Shown here piece by piece: positions 34,525 through 42,800 of a DNA stretch of 64,000 nt. The position numbers and the translations under genes are program-made. Source of the DNA: Rubritepida flocculans DSM 14296 (GTDB taxonomy: Bacteria; Pseudomonadota; Alphaproteobacteria; Acetobacterales; Acetobacteraceae); NCBI RefSeq assembly GCF_000425365.1, contig NZ_AUDH01000010.1, forward strand, positions 38,778-102,777, given 5' to 3'. Position 1 is the first letter of the stretch; each line of letters opens with the position of its first letter. The notes below the pieces were generated by a model. That model saw only the letters and a program-made list of their open reading frames with translations, did no database searches and was not told the DNA's origin.

Positions 34525-35052
34525 TCAGTTCCTCGTGGCGGTCTGAGACGCCGCGGTCGCGGCGATGAGTTCGTCGGTCAGCACCAGCTTGGCGCGGCGG
34601 ATGTTGGCGCGCGGCAGCGCCACCTCCCCGCCCTCGTCAAGCCTGAGGCGCGCGGTCTCGGCGTCCGCGCCGATCACGCGGCCGCGGAAGCGCTTGCGCC
34701 CCTCCATCGGGATGTCCAGCTCCACCGTCGCCAGATGGCCGGCGAAGCGTTCCCAGTCCTTGGTGCGGGTCAGCGGGCGGTCGATGCCGGGGCTCGAGAC
34801 CTCCAGCACCCATTCGGCCTTGATCGGGTCCGCCACGTCGAGCACGGCGCCGATGGCGTGGCTGATCGCCTCGCAATCCTCGACGGTGAAGGGCGCGCCG
34901 TCCGCGCGGTCGGCCATCACCTGCACGGTGGGGCGTTCCTTGCCGCTGACCTGCACGCGCACGAGCTCATAGCCCATGTGCTCGATGGTGGGCGCCACGA
35001 GATCGGCGATGCGGGCGTCGAGCCCTTCGTGGCGGGGACGTTCGATGCTCAA
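34525..35052 (-). CDS. rimP: Ribosome maturation factor RimP
   Basis: 30S assembly factor encoded ahead of nusA. The 175-residue form contains [25 protein letters not shown], the segment [50 protein letters not shown] (strongest hallmark, about residues 58-107) and the C-terminal Sm-like domain ending at [14 protein letters not shown]. The start is uncertain: I use TTG at 35052, which begins right after a U-rich terminator and lacks a Shine-Dalgarno. An in-frame frame continues upstream through the hairpin, but its residues are not conserved. Confidence 0.9.
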   Translation of the reverse strand: MSIERPRHEGLDARIADLVAPTIEHMGYELVRVQVSGKERPTVQVMADRADGAPFTVEDCEAISHAIGAVLDVADPIKAEWVLEVSSPGIDRPLTRTKDWERFAGHLATVELDIPMEGRKRFRGRVIGADAETARLRLDEGGEVALPRANIRRAKLVLTDELIAATAASQTATRN

Positions 35053-35082
35053 AAACAAAAAAGGCGGCCCCGGAAGGCCACC
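35051..35082 (-). terminator. Intrinsic terminator in the rimP operon leader
   Basis: On the minus strand GGTGGCC, loop TTCCGG, GGCCGCC is followed at once by TTTTTTGTTTTT: a textbook Rho-independent terminator. It abuts the rimP start codon, so transcription of the rimP-nusA-infB operon must read through it, or the terminator closes the chvG transcript. In E. coli, terminators in the metY-rimP leader are read through with the help of cold-shock proteins (established). The same role here is inference. Confidence 0.85.
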
Positions 35083-35114
35083 CCCCTGATGGATCAGATG
35101 GTGTGTATGCGCGT

Positions 35115-35143
35115 GATATGCGCCTTCCGCGGCCCGCATGCAA
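35115..35143 (-). promoter_or_regulatory. Candidate promoter for the rimP operon
   Basis: Reading the minus strand, TTGCAT (35143-35138) and CATATC (35120-35115) are separated by 17 bases, a plausible but weak sigma-70 pair. Transcription from it would begin roughly 10 bases further on and meet the terminator at 35082-35051 after about 25-55 nucleotides. This is the only promoter-like pair I see between the repeat array and rimP. Confidence 0.33.
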
Positions 35144-35171
35144 GGGCGAAGCGCGCGGCGCCGCCACGGGT

Positions 35172-35331
35172 AGCCGCACCCCTTTCCGGCGCGCGGCACC
35201 GCCTTCGGCAGCCGCACCCCTTTTCGGCGCGCGGCTACGCCTTCGGCAGCCGCACCCCTTTTCGGCGCGCGGCTACGCCTTCGGCAGCCGCACCCCTTTT
35301 CGGCGCGCGGCTACGCCTTCGGCAGCCGCAC
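35172..35331. repeat. 38-bp tandem repeat, four copies plus a partial, including the chvG 3' end
   Basis: Units at 35172-35209, 35210-35247, 35248-35285 and 35286-35323, plus eight further bases. Copies 2-4 are identical by eye and copy 1 has two or three changes. On the minus strand every unit ends ...RLPKA-stop in the chvG frame, so the real chvG C-terminus (35311) lies in the last unit and has been copied downstream. GCGGCT...AGCCGC within the unit can pair. Tandem expansion by slippage is the simplest explanation. Confidence 0.9.
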
Positions 35332-36975
35332 GACGAACCGCGCCCCGATCACCCTGCCCGCGGCGTCGCGGCGGTTCTCGGCGGCGATGCGCCCGCGCAG
35401 CCCCTCGATGATCTGCTTGGAGATGGACAGGCCCAGCCCCGAATGCTGGCCGAAGCGTTCGCCGCGCGGGCGTTCGCTGTAGAAACGCTCGAAGATGCCC
35501 TCGAGCTTCGCCTCGGGGATGCCAGGCCCCTCGTCCTCCACCACCACCTCCACCTCCGCCCCCGCCTCGCGCGCGCGCAGCCACACCCGCCCGCCCTCGG
35601 GGCTGAAGGAGACGGCATTGCCCAGCAGGTTGCGGAACACCTGCACCAGCCGGTCCTCCACCCCCATCGCCACGAGCTGTTCGGGCACCTCCAGCTCCAT
35701 CACCGGGTCCGCCTCCTCGCGGGTGGTGTTGTGCAGCTCCACCAGCACGCCGAGGATGGGGGCGAGGTCCACCGGCTCGGCCACGGCGCGCGAGAGCTCG
35801 GCGTCCACCCGCGAGGAATCGGCGATGTCGCCGATCAGCCGGTCCATCCGCACCGCGTCGTTGGCGATGATGGAGAGCAGCCGGCGCTGCTGCGCCGGAT
35901 CCTCAACCCGGCGCAGCGTCTCGATGGCGCTGCGCACGCTGGTCAGCGGGTTCTTGAGCTCGTGCGCCACATCGGCGGCGAAGCGCTCGTTCGCGTCGAT
36001 CCGCGCCCAGAGCGCGCGCGCCGCCTCCTGCAGATCCCGCGCCAGGATGCCGATCTCGTCGTTGCGCGCCAGAAGATCGGCCGGCACGGAGCCCGCGCGC
36101 CCCTTGCCCTGGCGCATCTCCGCCGCCGCGGCGGCCAGGCGCAGCATCGGATTGGCCAGCGTCTGCGCGAGGAAGAGCGAGACCGCCACCGTCAGGATCA
36201 GCGCGATGACGAACAGCCCGAGCACGCTCGCGCGGATTTCGAACAGCCGCGCATCCACCTCGCGCGCCTCGCGCGTCAGCAGCACGATGCCCACCGCCTG
36301 CGCGCCGCGCCGGGCGGGCTCGGCCACGCTCACCAGCAGCCGCCCGTCGGGGGTGCGGCGGATATAGGGCGTCACCCCGCCCTCGAGCGCGAGGCGCAGC
36401 TCCGCCTGGCGCTCGGGGCCGAGATCGGGCTGCCAGTCGAAGCTCTGCGCGTCCGGCGTCGTGTCCAGCACCACGGGCGTGCGCGCCTGGCGCGGCAGCA
36501 GGCCGAGCACCCTCTCGTAGAGCCCGGCCAGCGTGTCGGAGAAGGCGCCGCGCGGGGCGGGCGGGGGCAGCGGCTCCGTCACCACCGCCCCGCCCGCGCT
36601 CTCGCGCACGCGGCTGTCGGCGACCACGAGGCCCGCCGTGTCGAACAGCCGCGCCTGGGTGTTGGGCGAGGGCTCGACGAGGCGGCGCAGCAGCGGCCGC
36701 GCCTGTTCGGGCACCAGGCTCGCGCGGTCGTCCTGCACGCGCACCGCCGCCTCGGCGATGGCGCCGGCGTAGATGCGCGCCTGGGTGCGCATCGCCTCCA
36801 CCTCCGCGGCCAGCAGCCCGTCCTGGTACTGGTCGAGGTAGAGCAGCGCCGCCGCCAGCAGCGCGGGCGGCAGCGCGTTCACCAGCAGGATGCGCCGCAG
36901 GAGCGGCGAGACGAGGCGACGCCGCCGCGGCGGGGCGGCCGCCTCCTCGGGCTTCAGGAGCGGGGCTTCGGGCAT
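35311..36975 (-). CDS. chvG: ChvG-like sensor histidine kinase
   Basis: A 554-residue membrane kinase. Helices at about residues 27-46 and 252-275 flank a large periplasmic sensor domain. A HAMP region follows. The catalytic core has FAADVAHELKNPLTSVRSAIETLRR (phosphoaccepting His), MDRLIGDIADSSRVDAELSRA, NLLGNAVSFSPEGGRV, DEGPGIPEAKLEGIFERFYSERP and GQHSGLGLSISKQIIEGL. The HELKNPLTS box and these downstream motifs are typical of ChvG, the acid/cell-wall stress kinase of alphaproteobacteria. The partner chvI regulator and hprK, usual neighbours, are missing; it follows tctA by 47 bases. The last five codons lie in the tandem repeat. Confidence 0.85.
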   Translation of the reverse strand: MPEAPLLKPEEAAAPPRRRRLVSPLLRRILLVNALPPALLAAALLYLDQYQDGLLAAEVEAMRTQARIYAGAIAEAAVRVQDDRASLVPEQARPLLRRLVEPSPNTQARLFDTAGLVVADSRVRESAGGAVVTEPLPPPAPRGAFSDTLAGLYERVLGLLPRQARTPVVLDTTPDAQSFDWQPDLGPERQAELRLALEGGVTPYIRRTPDGRLLVSVAEPARRGAQAVGIVLLTREAREVDARLFEIRASVLGLFVIALILTVAVSLFLAQTLANPMLRLAAAAAEMRQGKGRAGSVPADLLARNDEIGILARDLQEAARALWARIDANERFAADVAHELKNPLTSVRSAIETLRRVEDPAQQRRLLSIIANDAVRMDRLIGDIADSSRVDAELSRAVAEPVDLAPILGVLVELHNTTREEADPVMELEVPEQLVAMGVEDRLVQVFRNLLGNAVSFSPEGGRVWLRAREAGAEVEVVVEDEGPGIPEAKLEGIFERFYSERPRGERFGQHSGLGLSISKQIIEGLRGRIAAENRRDAAGRVIGARFVVRLPKA

Positions 36976-37022
36976 GGCCGCGAGCTTAGGTCAAAACCCG
37001 CGGCCGCGGGCAGCGCCCCGCA

Positions 37023-38516
37023 TCACCCCCGCCGCGCCAGCAGCGCCCAGAGCCGCGGCCCCAGCAGGGCCAGCAGCGCCACGCCGAGGATCGCCGCGCT
37101 GCCCGGCCGCGTGAGGAACACGCTCCAGTCGCCCTCGCTGATGGTCAGCGCCTGGCGCAGCGCCTGTTCGGCCATGGGCCCCAGGATCATGCCGATCACC
37201 ACCGGCGCCACGGGGAAGTCGAAGCGGCGCATGAACATCCCGATCGTCCCGATGGCGTAGAGCAGGATCAGGTCCACCACCGAGTTCGAGATGCCGTAGG
37301 TGCCGATGGTGGCGAAGACCAGGATGCCCGCGTAGAGCTGCGGCTGCGGGATCTTCAGGATCCGCACCCACAGCCCCACCAGCGGCAGGTTCAGCACCAC
37401 CAGCATCACATTGGCGATGAACAGGCTCGCGATCAGCGTCCAGACCAGCTCGCCCTGGCTCTGGAACAGCAGCGGCCCGGGCTGGATGCCGTAGGACTGG
37501 AAGGCCGAGAGCATGATCGCCGCCGTGGCGCTGGTGGGCAGGCCGAGGGTGAGCATGGGCACCAGGATGCCCGCGGCGGCGGCGTTGTTCGCGGCCTCGG
37601 GGCCCGCCACGCCCTCGATGGCCCCGGTGGTGCCGAACTCGTGGCGGTGCTCGGGCTTGGCCAGTTTGCGCTCGACGTAATAGCTCAGCATGGTCGGCAT
37701 CTCGGTGCCGCCGGCGGGCATCACGCCGAAGGGAAAGCCGAGGCCCGCCCCGCGCAGCCAGGGCCAGAAGCTGCGCCGCGCATCGGCGCGCGAGAGCATG
37801 ACGGAGCCCACGGGCAGCACCTCCGCCTTCCCCTCGCGGTGGCGCCAGGCCATGTGCAGCGCCTCGCCCACGGCGAAGAGCGCCACCGCCACCAGCACCA
37901 CGTTCACCCCGTCCAGCAGCTCGGGCACGCCGAAGGTCAGGCGCGGCTGGCCGGTCTGCAGGTCTATCCCCACCAGGCCGAGCATCAGCCCGAAGAACAG
38001 CGAGGCGAGGCCGCGCAGCGCCGAGCCGCCCAGCACCGCCGAGACGGTGACGAAGCAGAGCACCATCAGCGCGAAATACTCGGCCGGGCCGAGCATGAGC
38101 GCGAGGTCCACGATCACCGGGCCGAGGAAGGCGAGGCCGAGCGTGCCCACCGTGCCGGCGACGAAGCTGCCGATGGCCGCGGTGGCCAGCGCCGGCCCCG
38201 CGCGGCCGTGGCGCGCCATGCGCGCGCCCTCCAGCGCGGTGATGATGGAGCCGCTCTCGCCCGGCGCGTTCAGCAGGATGGAGGTGGTGGAGCCGCCATA
38301 CATCGCCCCGTAGAACACGCCGCAGAACAGGATGAAGGCGCCGGTGGCGCTCACCTGGAAGGTGATGGGCAGCAGCAGCGCGATGGTCAGCGCCGGCCCG
38401 ATGCCCGGCAGCACGCCCACCGCCGTGCCGAGGAAGCAGCCCAGCATCGCCCAGGCCAGGTTGGTGAGCGAGAAGGCGTGCGAGAAGCCGAGCGCGAGCC
38501 CGTTGATCGCCTCCAT
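37023..38516 (-). CDS. tctA: Tripartite tricarboxylate transporter, large permease TctA
   Basis: Major membrane subunit of a TTT carboxylate uptake system. The 497-residue protein has about twelve helices with TctA hallmarks: [29 protein letters not shown] near residue 23, [26 protein letters not shown] around 75, [27 protein letters not shown], and the later [28 protein letters not shown]. The ATG overlaps the tctB stop (ATGA). TTT systems move citrate, terephthalate or other carboxylates with a sodium or proton gradient; specificity is set by the TctC receptor. Confidence 0.93.
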   Translation of the reverse strand: MEAINGLALGFSHAFSLTNLAWAMLGCFLGTAVGVLPGIGPALTIALLLPITFQVSATGAFILFCGVFYGAMYGGSTTSILLNAPGESGSIITALEGARMARHGRAGPALATAAIGSFVAGTVGTLGLAFLGPVIVDLALMLGPAEYFALMVLCFVTVSAVLGGSALRGLASLFFGLMLGLVGIDLQTGQPRLTFGVPELLDGVNVVLVAVALFAVGEALHMAWRHREGKAEVLPVGSVMLSRADARRSFWPWLRGAGLGFPFGVMPAGGTEMPTMLSYYVERKLAKPEHRHEFGTTGAIEGVAGPEAANNAAAAGILVPMLTLGLPTSATAAIMLSAFQSYGIQPGPLLFQSQGELVWTLIASLFIANVMLVVLNLPLVGLWVRILKIPQPQLYAGILVFATIGTYGISNSVVDLILLYAIGTIGMFMRRFDFPVAPVVIGMILGPMAEQALRQALTISEGDWSVFLTRPGSAAILGVALLALLGPRLWALLARRG

Positions 38517-39025
38517 CACACCGGCTCCCGCCCGAGGAGCTGCAGAACGAGGCCCTCCAGCACGCCCGCGCCGATGTTCACGCCCAGCGCCTCCACGAAC
38601 AGGAACCACACGGCGAGGCAGAGCGGCACGCCCAGCAGCAGGTCGCGCGCCGCGTGGCGGCTGCCGAAGCCCGCCGCCACCAGGGCGAACTGCGCCGCCG
38701 CCGCCAGCGAGAAGCCGAGCGGCCCGATCAGCAGCAGGTTCGCGACCAGCCCCGCCCCCACCAGCGCCAGCGCGCGCCGGTTGGGCGGCCCGGCCTCCAC
38801 CACCTCCGCCAGCGTCGCGGACCAGCCGCCGCGCAGCGCCGCCCCCACCAGCAGCAGGCCGAGCAGCGACAGCCCCCCCGCCACCAGATAGGGCACGAGC
38901 TTCGGCCCCACCTGCGCGTAGATCGGCGAAGTCGGGATCGCCGCCGCCTGCCAGAGGCCCAGCAGGCCGAGCAGCAGCACGAAGAGGCCCGCCGAGAGAT
39001 CGGGCCAGGAGGGACGGAGGCTCAT
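38516..39025 (-). CDS. tctB: Tripartite tricarboxylate transporter, small subunit TctB
   Basis: A 169-residue protein with four hydrophobic helices (about residues 11-30, 44-63, 84-110, 127-150), low in charged residues, immediately upstream of tctA and overlapping it. The opening [21 protein letters not shown] and [24 protein letters not shown] match TctB proteins, in which the conserved G/P-F/K-P-xx turn follows helix 1. It supports the large permease. Confidence 0.86.
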   Translation of the reverse strand: MSLRPSWPDLSAGLFVLLLGLLGLWQAAAIPTSPIYAQVGPKLVPYLVAGGLSLLGLLLVGAALRGGWSATLAEVVEAGPPNRRALALVGAGLVANLLLIGPLGFSLAAAAQFALVAAGFGSRHAARDLLLGVPLCLAVWFLFVEALGVNIGAGVLEGLVLQLLGREPV

Positions 39026-39130
39026 GTGCGGCGACGCTTCCCCAGCGGTTTTCCCGGTGATGGCAGGCCCGGTCGAACACCGGGCTGGCGGGCGGATGGC
39101 AAGCCCGTCACCCGTTGCGCGGGCAGCGCG

Positions 39131-40018
39131 TCACGGCTTCGCGTGGCGCGCCCAGAAGGCGGGAATCTCGGCCCCGTCCACCTTGCCCCAGCCGGCGGCC
39201 GAGGCCTCGTCATAGACGGCGAGCGCCCGCTCGGCGAGCGGCAGGCCGAAGCCGCGCGCCCGCGCCTCCTCGATCATGGTGCGCAGATCCTTGCGCATGC
39301 CGTCCATGTCGAAGGTGGCGGGGCCGGCGGATTCGCCCGCCATCACCTTCGCCACCACCCCCGCTCGGGACTTCAGCGCGTTGGAGCCGCCCGAACTGTC
39401 GGCGAAGATGTCCACCAGCAGCGCGGGGTCCGCGCCCAGATGGCGCACCAGCGCCATCGCCTCGCCCAGCCCCTGCCAGTAGAGGACGAGCGGCAGGTTG
39501 ATGGCGAGCTTCATGCTCGCCCCCGCGCCGGCCGGGCCGATGTGCTCCACCCGCCGGCAGAGCGCCTCGAGGATGCGGCGCGCCCGCGCCACCGCCCCCG
39601 CCTCGCCCCCGGCCAGGCCGAGCAGCTTGCCCTGCAGGGCGGGCCCCACCGTGCCGCCCACCGGGCATTCGACGAACTCCCCGCCCGCCGCCGCCACGCG
39701 CGCGGCGAGCGCGATCTCCACCTCCGGCCGAACCGTGCTCATCTCGATGAAGAGCGTGCCGGGCTTCGCCCCCGCCAGCAGCCCCTCGGGGCCGCCATAG
39801 ACGGCCTCGATGGCCGCAGAATCGGTGAGGATCGTGATCACCGCCTCCGCCGCGCCGGCCAGCGCGGCGGGGCTTTCGGCCACGCGCGCGCCGAGGGCCG
39901 CGAGCGGCTGCGCCTTCTCCGGGCTGCGGTTCCAGACCGCGACCTCATGGCCCGTCTCGAGCAGCCGCTTCGCGATGGCGGCCCCCATCCGGCCGAGGCC
40001 GGCCACGCCGATCGCCAT
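39131..40018 (-). CDS. NAD(P)-dependent oxidoreductase, 3-hydroxyisobutyrate dehydrogenase family
   Basis: A 295-residue beta-hydroxyacid dehydrogenase. The dinucleotide-binding GVAGLGRMGAAIAKRLLETGHEVAVWNRSPEKA is at residues 4-36. FIEMSTVRPE and FVECPVGGTVGPALQGKLLGLAGG follow. GAGASMKLAINLPLVLYWQGLGEAM contains the catalytic lysine of the family. Enzymes of this group reduce or oxidise 3-hydroxyisobutyrate, tartronate semialdehyde or glyoxylate. Placement between tctC and tctB links it to the carboxylate taken up by that transporter (inference). Confidence 0.88.
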   Translation of the reverse strand: MAIGVAGLGRMGAAIAKRLLETGHEVAVWNRSPEKAQPLAALGARVAESPAALAGAAEAVITILTDSAAIEAVYGGPEGLLAGAKPGTLFIEMSTVRPEVEIALAARVAAAGGEFVECPVGGTVGPALQGKLLGLAGGEAGAVARARRILEALCRRVEHIGPAGAGASMKLAINLPLVLYWQGLGEAMALVRHLGADPALLVDIFADSSGGSNALKSRAGVVAKVMAGESAGPATFDMDGMRKDLRTMIEEARARGFGLPLAERALAVYDEASAAGWGKVDGAEIPAFWARHAKP

Positions 40019-40032
40019 GCCGCGCGGCCCCG

Positions 40033-40995
40033 TCAGGTCACGAGGCCGAGGTCGCGCAGCACCGCCTCGGTGGCGGCGGTGTCGGCCTGGATGAACTGCT
40101 CGAAGGCGGGGCCGGCGAGGAAGGCGTCCTCCCAGCCGCGGGTGGCCAGCAGCTCGCGCCAGGCGGGCAGGCCGGCGATCTCGGTCATCAGCGCCGTCAG
40201 CGCGGCGCGCTGGCTGGCGTTGATGCCGGGCGCGCCGAACACGCCGCGCCAGTTGCTCGCCACCACATCCACCCCGCTCTCCTTCAGCGTGGGGATGTTG
40301 GGGTCGCTGCGCGTCTCGCCCGTGGTGGCCAGCGCGCGCATCCGCCCCGCGCGGATCTGCTCGGCGAACTCGGAGAAGCCGGAGATGCCCGCGCGCACCT
40401 GCGCGCCGAGGATCGCGGCCTGGGCCGGGCCGCCGCCGGCGAAGGCGACATAGCTGCCCTCGCGCGCCTGGCGTCCCAGGGCGCGCAGCATCTGGCCGAG
40501 GATGATGTGGTCCGTCCCGCCCGCGCTGCCGCCGGCCACCGAGACGCGCCCCGGCGCCTCGCGCAGCGCGGCCAGAAGGCCCTGGATGTCGCGGATGTCG
40601 CTCTGCGCCGGCACGACGATGACGCCGACCTCGGCCGTCATCCGCGCGATCGGCGTCACGTCCTTGAGCCCGACGGGGGTGCGGTTGGTCAGCACCGCGC
40701 CGACCATCACGGAGCCCGCCACCATCAGCGCATCGCCCCGGCCGCGACGCTGCGCGACGAAGCGCGGCAGCCCCACCGTGCCGCCCGCCCCGCCCACATT
40801 CTCGAAGGCGAAGCTGCCGACAAGGCCGGCCTGGCGCGCCACCTGCTCGATGGCGCGGCCGAGCCCGTCCCAGCCGCCGCCGGGCCCGGCGGGGATGAAC
40901 ATGGAGAGGCTGGCGAAGCGCTGCTGCGCCAGCGCGGGCAGGGCGAGGCCGACCGGCGCGAGCGCGGCGCCGGCCAGAAGGGTGCGGCGGCGCAT
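40033..40995 (-). CDS. tctC: Bug-family tripartite tricarboxylate receptor TctC
   Basis: Periplasmic solute receptor of the TTT system. The 320-residue protein has a twin-arginine-like signal (MRRRTLLAGAALAPVGLALPALAQ). The mature part includes LSMFIPAGPGGGWDGLGRAIEQVAR, FENVGGAGGTVGLPRFV, VVPAQSDIRDIQGLLAALREAPGRVSVAGGSAGGTDHI and a C-terminal domain with FLAGPAFEQFIQADTAATEAVLRDLGL, all Bug-family features. Substrates are carboxylates; the type is not predictable. Its start is three bases after the sapC stop, so they share a transcript. Confidence 0.92.
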   Translation of the reverse strand: MRRRTLLAGAALAPVGLALPALAQQRFASLSMFIPAGPGGGWDGLGRAIEQVARQAGLVGSFAFENVGGAGGTVGLPRFVAQRRGRGDALMVAGSVMVGAVLTNRTPVGLKDVTPIARMTAEVGVIVVPAQSDIRDIQGLLAALREAPGRVSVAGGSAGGTDHIILGQMLRALGRQAREGSYVAFAGGGPAQAAILGAQVRAGISGFSEFAEQIRAGRMRALATTGETRSDPNIPTLKESGVDVVASNWRGVFGAPGINASQRAALTALMTEIAGLPAWRELLATRGWEDAFLAGPAFEQFIQADTAATEAVLRDLGLVT

Positions 40996-40998
40996 GGC

Positions 40999-41646
40999 TC
41001 AGCCCTCCAGCGCGAGAACGGAGAGGAAATGCGCCACCAGCGGCTCGAGCCACCCCTGGTCGCGCAGCGTGGCCAACTGGTCCCCGGACAGACGCATGAA
41101 TCCCTCCCTGTGCACCGCGCAAAACCCCTGCGCGCGCGGCGTCGCCCCGCCATTCTCGGCCGGCAGGGCGGCCGGTGCCAAGAGGCCCCACCGCGCCAGC
41201 CCCGCCCCGAAGCCCTGCGCGGCGAGCAGCCCCTCCTCCAGCAAGCGGGCGAAGCGGAAGGCGCGCTCGGCGAGCGGGGTGGGGCGGCCGGCCGCGTCGA
41301 AGAGCGGCTCGCCCTCCGTCTCCGAGAGATGCGGCGCGCCGGGGTCGATGCAGAGGGCGAGCTCCTCCCGCCCCGGGGCGAGCCGGGCGAGCAGGAAGGG
41401 GTAGCGCCGCAGGTAGCGCGGCACATGCGCCCCGGGGCGCGGGCCGGGCCAGAGCAGATGCGGCGCATGCGGCGGCTCGGGCGCGAAGACCACGGGGGCG
41501 TGGCGGGCCGCGCGGCCGATCTCGTCGAGCGCGAGCGGCAGGGGCTGCGGCGCGGCGAAGCCCGGCCCCGGGTCGCGCCAGCGCAGCCGCCCGTGCCGCG
41601 CGGCGGAGAGCGGCTCCAGCGCGCCATAGATGGGCGGCAGGGTCAT
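40999..41646 (-). CDS. SapC family protein
   Basis: A 215-residue protein resembling the SapC-like family. It has the N-terminal IYGALEPLSAARHGRLRWRDPGPGFAAPQPLPLALDEIGRAARHAPVVFA, then HVPRYLRRYPFLLARLAPGREELALCIDPGAPHLSETEGEPLFDAAGRPTPLAERA and a C-terminal LATLRDQGWLEPLVAHFLSVLAL. The YIPxFLRRYPF motif is diagnostic. SapC homologues occur next to JmjC/cupin-like and tryptophan-halogenase genes in Caulobacterales, but no biochemical role is settled. Here it begins an operon with tctC and is divergent from the repeat-protein/JmjC genes across 138 bases. Confidence 0.83.
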   Translation of the reverse strand: MTLPPIYGALEPLSAARHGRLRWRDPGPGFAAPQPLPLALDEIGRAARHAPVVFAPEPPHAPHLLWPGPRPGAHVPRYLRRYPFLLARLAPGREELALCIDPGAPHLSETEGEPLFDAAGRPTPLAERAFRFARLLEEGLLAAQGFGAGLARWGLLAPAALPAENGGATPRAQGFCAVHREGFMRLSGDQLATLRDQGWLEPLVAHFLSVLALEG

Positions 41647-41784
41647 TCGCGGCTCCCGATCCTGGATTTCAGCGAGGGCATGGCGCGCGGGCGCGCGGCG
41701 TGGAAGGATCGCACAGCCGGCGCGGGGCCGGAAGAACCCGGGCGGCCGCCCGGACACGATGATGGGCGAGGAAGAGAAGAAGGC

Positions 41785-42243
41785 ATGTCCGAGAATGACG
41801 GCGAGCGCCGCGACGGCGCCATGAACGACAGCGCCGCGAATCGGCCCAGGCTGGGCCGTCGCCTGCTGGTGGCCCGCGCGGCCTCGGGCGCGGGGATGGC
41901 GGCGCTGGCCGCCGCACCGGCCGCGGCGCAGTCCGGCCGCTCCGACAGCGACCCGAACGACCGGCCGGGCTATGGCCGCAGCGGCTTCACGGACAGCGAC
42001 CCCACGGACGGCCCCGGTCGTGGCCGCGGGGTCATCCAGGGCCGCCCCCGCACCGGGATCACGGACAATGACCCCTCCGACGGGCCCGGCTATGGCCGCG
42101 GCGGCGGGCGCCTCCGCACCGGGCTGACCGACAGCGACCCCTCGGACGGGCCGGGCTATGGCCGTGGCGGCGGGCGCCTCCGCACCGGGCTGACCGACAG
42201 CGACCCCTCGGACGGGCCGGGCTACGGCCGGCGCGGGCGCTGA
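41785..42243 (+). CDS. Secreted protein of TDxDPSDGPGxGR repeats (five units)
   Basis: A 152-residue protein with no family I recognise. An N-terminal charged stretch is followed by a signal-like segment with twin arginines (GRRLLVARAASGAGMAALAAAPAAAQS, about residues 24-50). The remainder consists of five copies of a roughly 22-residue unit: SDSDPNDRPGYGR, FTDSDPTDGPGRGR, ITDNDPSDGPGYGR, LTDSDPSDGPGYGR (twice). Glycine/arginine spacers (GGGRLRTG) separate them. The DxDPxD core resembles calcium-binding loops. The last two units are identical at the DNA level over about 66 bases. It is paralogous to the next gene, 94 bases downstream. Confidence 0.75.
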   Translation: MSENDGERRDGAMNDSAANRPRLGRRLLVARAASGAGMAALAAAPAAAQSGRSDSDPNDRPGYGRSGFTDSDPTDGPGRGRGVIQGRPRTGITDNDPSDGPGYGRGGGRLRTGLTDSDPSDGPGYGRGGGRLRTGLTDSDPSDGPGYGRRGR

Positions 42244-42337
42244 ACGGGCTTCCGCGACGCGGCGCTTGACGCCCACCCGCCCCGCGCGGGCATGATCGCG
42301 CGAACCGGCGCGGCAAGCCGGCAGGAAGGCACGGCCC

Positions 42338-42790
42338 ATGAGCGATTCCCACGAAGATCCGAAACTCTCGCGCCGCTTGCTGGTGCTGCGCGTGGGCACC
42401 CTCGCCGGGGCAGGCGCGGCCGTCTCGGCCTGCGTGGCCCCGGCGCCGGGCTATTACGCCCCGGCCGCGCCGGTGGTGGTGGCCCCGCCCCCGCGCGGCA
42501 CGGGCATCACCGACGCGGACCCCTCCGACGGCCCGGGTTTCGGCCGCGGCGGCTATCGCGGCAACCGCGTCCGCACCGGGCTGACCGACGCCGACCCCTC
42601 CGACGGGCCGGGCTACGGCCGCGGCGGCTACAGCGGCAACCGCGTCCGCACCGGGCTGACCGACGCCGACCCCTCCGACGGGCCCGGATTCGGGCGCGGC
42701 GGCTATCGCGGCAACCGCATCCGCACCGGCATCACCGACGCCGACCCCTCCGACGGCCCGGGCTACGGCCGCGGCGGCCGGCGCTGGTGA
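42338..42790 (+). CDS. Lipoprotein of TDADPSDGPGxGR repeats (four units)
   Basis: A 150-residue paralogue of the preceding gene. The signal region (LSRRLLVLRVGTLAGAGAAVSAC) ends in a lipobox VSAC at Cys32, so it is probably lipid-anchored. A Pro/Tyr/Val spacer precedes four near-identical 25-residue units with the core [IL]TDADPSDGPG[YF]GRGGY and a basic RGNRVRTG linker. The DNA shows a 75-base period. Regular spacing of acidic and RGG-like patches could bind cations or polymer. It ends 10 bases before the JmjC gene, with which it is almost certainly co-transcribed. Function unknown. Confidence 0.75.
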   Translation: MSDSHEDPKLSRRLLVLRVGTLAGAGAAVSACVAPAPGYYAPAAPVVVAPPPRGTGITDADPSDGPGFGRGGYRGNRVRTGLTDADPSDGPGYGRGGYSGNRVRTGLTDADPSDGPGFGRGGYRGNRIRTGITDADPSDGPGYGRGGRRW

Positions 42791-42800
42791 GCGGGGCGCG

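Noticed and set aside
35172-35331. CRISPR array
   Set aside because: The four units are directly adjacent with no spacers, and the unit includes the chvG stop codon. It is a simple tandem repeat, and no cas gene is present.
34735-37260. 841-codon plus-strand frame opposite rimP and chvG
   Set aside because: It shows only compositional bias, and it runs through a terminator and the tandem repeat. The minus-strand kinase has all catalytic boxes.
42059-42790. CRISPR-like periodic DNA in the repeat-protein genes
   Set aside because: The period is explained by in-frame protein repeats with synonymous differences. There are no unique spacers.
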